Source of the DNA: Phytoseiulus persimilis
Taxonomy: Eukaryota; Arthropoda; Arachnida; Mesostigmata; Phytoseiidae
DNA: 64,000 bases
Assembly: GCA_037576195.1 (NCBI GenBank)
Contig: CM075103.1
Location: 7,564,001-7,628,000 of the forward strand
Reading direction: 5' to 3'
The notes beneath the pieces were generated by a model that was not told the DNA's origin, did no database searches, and saw only the letters and a list, made by a program, of their open reading frames with translations. Both the position numbers and the translations under genes were made by a program. The number at the start of each line of letters is the position of its first letter. The first letter of the stretch is position 1. Positions 60,418 to 64,000 of the stretch are shown in pieces.

Positions 60418-61093
60418 TCAACGGAACACGAAGCACGGACTGGGCCTCGTTTTTCCGCTACAGTGACGGCTCCATACACTGTGAAAGTTTCGTCGGCGCG
60501 TGCCGTTGTGGATAGTCACTTCCTTCATTTCGTAGGCCAGGCTCAACAGATAACGGCTTCTCAATAAATCACGAGCTGAGCTGTTCCACAAGTGTGCAGC
60601 CCGCGAGAATGCCGCGGTGGGAGAGAACTTTTTTGAAGAAAAATCGACCCTCGACCTGGAAAACAATAACAACAGGTGACGTGGCAGCGTAGTCTCGGCC
60701 CGCCGCGCTTTGACAAACGACGTCGTTGATTGTACTCAAACTGATTATTTTCCTCCATGCCGTGTTCGCCTGGTGCTTTTTTGCTGCATTGTCCGGACCA
60801 CAGCCCGGACTCACCTCGCTCGATGACTTTCTGCGGAGTTTTGGACCCGGGTCGAAAGCCTGAAAAAACGCGCTCATCCGAGCGATTTGAATCAATCGGA
60901 ACGGTCAGCCGCCCACTCACAGATAGAGGTCACCCAGAGCTCGGTACTCGAAACTGGGAATCCCTGTCACCGACTGTCCGTCTCGGCTCCAAGGACTCGC
61001 GTCAAGGCTCCAGGGCTGAAGATTGCGAGATCCAGATGCCCCGAGGCATCCCGAATCTGGCGAATGGGCTCCGACGGTGAGTTCGCCCCTCCG
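60418..61093 (-). CDS. Putative three-exon gene with 45-nt microexon
   Basis: Exons 61093-60921, 60859-60815 and 60655-60418 have strong splice sites (acceptors aaatccag, cgttttttcag and attgttttccag; donors GTGAGT twice). Only one frame stays open through all three, and in the last exon it is open for 79 codons to a TGA; chance would give that only a few per cent of the time. The 45-nt exon is a multiple of three and could be skipped without a frame change. Visible text includes SFEYRALGDLYL at the end of exon 1 and a helix-like region AAHLWNSSARDLLRSRYLLS in exon 3. This last region faintly recalls the helical N-terminal part of RPP21/SNM1 RNase P subunits, but the expected Cys pairs are missing, so I do not assign it. 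The 5' end is unknown. Confidence 0.35.
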
Positions 61094-64000
61094 CTGGATT
61101 TAGGATAAGATTTACTCAGCCGGAGTTCTGACCGGAGCCGACTTCGACTTCGGTGAGCCGCAGATGCTTTCTATCAAGGTCTGCGAGCGGACGGAAGACC
61201 TTGGGATCCTTAGGTCGAGTTCGGTGACCATTCGTGCGGAGTATTACGCGAACCCAAGTCCGCAGCTCTCTCCACAACGACAGAGGTTCGCGTTTCGGAT
61301 CGGGAAAGTCGCGATGCCTTGATTCTGAGTTCCGCCATCGTTCCCGGCAGAGTGATGCGGTCTCACACTCGGGGACAAGAAGTCACGGATACTTCCCGTT
61401 CCGGTTCTGGCTCCGCTCCCTCTCGCCCACAATCTTTCAATCAATCTCCGGAACCGGCACGCTGGCTCCAGAGGTTGGAATGTTTTCATTCAGGCAAGAC
61501 GGTCACCAGCTGTCACAGCCGATTGCCACCGCGTCAGAGTAATAGTAGTGTGTGCAGGCTGGTTCCTCCTTGGAACCCCAGAGGACAGCGGAGAGCCCGC
61601 TTGTCCTGGCAGAGGAACGACTGTCATCCTGAGTCATTCACAAGATCTTCCGCCGTCGCTCGCGAGACTCTCTCAGGTATGAGTGTGGCGTAAGTCCCAG
61701 TATTCTCGTTGCTCGCTACTGCGAGACAGCCGACCGATTTCGTGCCGTTGTCACGCAGGGGTTTCATGCTTCGGAACGCCGCCAACGGAGAGCCCGTTTT
61801 CGGGGAATGAAGCTCGCGGAAAATCGGCGAAACTTTCTGTCGATGAATTTGAAGTTGATAGAGATTATCAGGAGCAGAAATGATCCGCTCCAGAGCTAGG
61901 TCCGGACTCGCACAGATTTCCACGTGCTTTCAACTATACAATGAGGGAGAGGATGTAAAAGACTGTTGTGCGGAAGCTTCGGACCTGTGAGTCATTTGTA
62001 GTTACGATCTTCCATATTCAGCCAAGGCGATCTGCGAGAGTCGTATGACCGAACAAGCTAGTTCCTTCGGTCTCGGAGCTCGAAACAGGCTCGTGTTGGC
62101 CGTCCCTTGTCTCGAATTCCGATCCCGATACCGAAGAAAACTGAATAATTCACCTGCTTGTTGACCAAGGAGTGGCGTCGGATGATTTCATAAAACTCGC
62201 TCCGAGAGACTGGATCCCGGTGACTCCGAATAACGACCATAAGAAGTCCAGCCCGCGGTGTTCAATTCTGCCAGAGAGAAAAATATGGCCTTCCAAGAAG
62301 AATTGGAGCAGTGAAGATAATTATTGAGGAAAGCCAATCTAACAAATGGATTCGTAGTGATAAGGGAGCAGTCTTGACAACAACCAGGTGGAATGGAGAA
62401 AACGGAAGCCTGGAACGAGGATCGAAGTGTTTCGGAACAGGTTCTTGGAATCTTTCCCGTATGAGATCTCGATAAGCAGAGCTATCGGAGACCTCCTCGG
62501 TAGGTTGAGAGAACCAGACTGTCAAGGAGCCGATTTATTTCAGTCGTCTCACAATGCGCATCCTCTCTTCTCTATCCGGACTTTCAAGGTCATGGGGAAT
62601 GGGAAGACACAAACGCAGCCTCCGACTTGGTCTCTGATTAACGATGGGGATTCGTGTCCGTGACCACTCAGAGCTGATGGAAAATACGAATTGATCACGT
62701 GCCCAGAAGTAAATATTCATCAGAGCGTGTGTCTGGAATAGGCGAGCCGGACAGCACAGCGTTCGAAATCGGCGAGAGCGCCGACGTGTTCGCCCTCCTG
62801 CGTGGCAGGAAGTTGCCTAGAAGAGATGAGTCGAAATCGGCGCTTGGTTTGGAGAGGTCTGTTCTTGCCATCATGAAGCAGAGCACATTCTGCGGTTTTC
62901 GAACGAGATCAGCTCCGTTCGTCCGAACCTCGTTCGTCGCAGCGCTCGTTCTCGGAGGAGACCGAGGTCCACTCCCAGAGCGATACTCCTGGGAACAGTA
63001 TAGATTTCCATACTTCAGGGCAGTCAAATCATGTCGTGAGTTCTCTTTTTCATTCTTCCAATGTCTGTTATTCCGAGCCGTGTGAACGGATTTCGGAATT
63101 TCACGTTTCGAGAGCAGTTTTACGAAAAGTGGCGATTCTATTTCCCCCTCAAATTGAGGGCGCTCGCCAACTGTCTCCAGGCGAGCTTGCTTGGTCTGAT
63201 GTGGAGGGGTGACCACCTGTCAAAAAGTGCCCGGTGTCACAAGCATCCCGTTCTCACCTGGGAAGAACCCACAAGTCGACACATGAAGAAGTTGTAACGA
63301 AACGAGGAACAACAGAGACAATTGATTAGCGCCACATAGTTGTCGAATACAGAAGCTACAGTTCAAAGAATAAATCCCAAAATCCCATTCGGCTCGGGAT
63401 TGCAGGCAAAAAAAAAGCCGATTCTCGACCTAATTCGACCACCCTGTAAGTGGGAAATCCTGAGGATGTGTGGCGCGTCAGCCCGGGAAGCCTTGTTGAC
63501 CAACTTCTCGGAACCTCCATTTCTGAAATAGAGGTTGCACCCCCACAAAGACCCTCATGACTCCATTCTCCTAGTTCTTTTCAGTTGTTTTTGTAGTTAT
63601 CGAGATAGAATATGGTAACCGCGGTCGTATTGAACGTACACCTCATCGGTTGCGGGTACTCATCAGTTCCTGGACTGTGGTTTTCCTGAAATTCTCTCGT
63701 GCACGCGGTCTGGTTTCGCTGACCTGAAAAACGTGGAACTCAAAATGTTCAGGAGATCTCCTCGAACCCGAATAAGGCAAAGTCGACGAGCACAGGCATT
63801 CGCGAACGCATGGAAATCACTTGCAAATATACCCCACTCACTACGAACTGCACGACGTTGACTTCTAAACTATGCTCTAGACGAATAAGTCCTTTTCTTG
63901 CTGCTTCGCGGCGTACGTACCGAAAAGCTTGTGACCTTGCCGAGTAATGCTATCAGGTGTGAATAAACCACACGTTGAATGGCTCAGACGAGAGCCGCTA
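61094..64000. other. Intergenic to window end, nothing supported
   Basis: Only unassigned short frames. A minus frame at 61117-61231 begins with an ATG and is preceded by good codons (MVTELDLRIPRSSVRSQTLI), but it stops 22 bp before the next candidate exon, too close for an intron. ACCACCCTGTAA near 63437 resembles the end of the 29.5-kb fold-back element (CCACCCTGTA) without a detectable partner. Confidence 0.4.

Noticed and set aside
61117..61231. MVTELDLRIP… segment as first exon of the 60.4-kb gene
   Set aside because: Joining it to the next exon would need a 22-bp intron, below any plausible size, and it would force a frame that hits a stop before the GTGAGT donor.
63410..63447. Second copy of the CAGGGTGG fold-back element
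   Set aside because: Only about 10 bp of the terminus matches, with no inverted partner in the remaining sequence.

Overview
The window is nuclear DNA from an animal, most likely an arthropod. Protein-coding information is sparse and mostly split by short GT-AG introns (105-417 bp in the compact genes, up to about 0.97 kb elsewhere). The recognisable genes are typical animal housekeeping or secreted genes: LSM8, TTI1, a GAS41/YEATS4-type YEATS protein, an AN1 zinc-finger protein and a granulin. AATAAA signals follow several stop codons. The remainder is intergenic sequence with fold-back elements and decayed retroelements. A chelicerate (mite or tick) is my guess from the near-neutral base composition and the intron-poor TTI1 gene; the window does not prove it. 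Positions 22421-22639 are an assembly gap.

Layout. 1-11.7 kb has no supported gene but holds an unusual inverted pair of 17-bp tandem-repeat arms (3878-4591). 11.8-15.1 kb (minus strand) has the 3' exon of LSM8 directly downstream of a TTI1 gene whose whole reading frame is one exon. TTI1 is divergent from a plus-strand gene at 16.2-17.2 kb that encodes a zinc module like the one at the N terminus of USPL1. 17.3-25.8 kb is gene-poor and includes the gap and a 360-bp palindromic element (23091-23450). 25.8-28.5 kb carries five phase-compatible exons of an unidentified RGG-tailed protein, with a poly(A) signal 14 bp after the stop. 28.5-36 kb is rich in repeats: an 882-bp TA-flanked fold-back element (29524-30405), a decayed Ty3/gypsy integrase (31221-31664) and a decayed LINE reverse transcriptase (34960-35655). 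Between the two retroelement remnants sits a complete three-exon gene for a secreted one-domain granulin (32908-34224, minus). 36-54 kb shows nothing I can firmly call. 54.5-55.2 kb (minus) has an AN1 zinc-finger gene, 58.6-59.8 kb (minus) a three-exon YEATS4-like gene, and 60.4-61.1 kb (minus) a possible three-exon gene with a 45-nt microexon.

The genes do not form a pathway. TTI1 (TTT complex, PIKK maturation), LSM8 (U6 snRNP), YEATS4 (chromatin reader) and the AN1 protein are independent housekeeping functions. No single dramatic new system is evident. The most unusual items are the tandem-repeat fold-back arms at 3.9-4.6 kb, the two long fold-back elements, the unidentified RGG protein and the granulin. 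Exon models were assembled by eye from splice consensus and reading phase; no search or transcript evidence was available.
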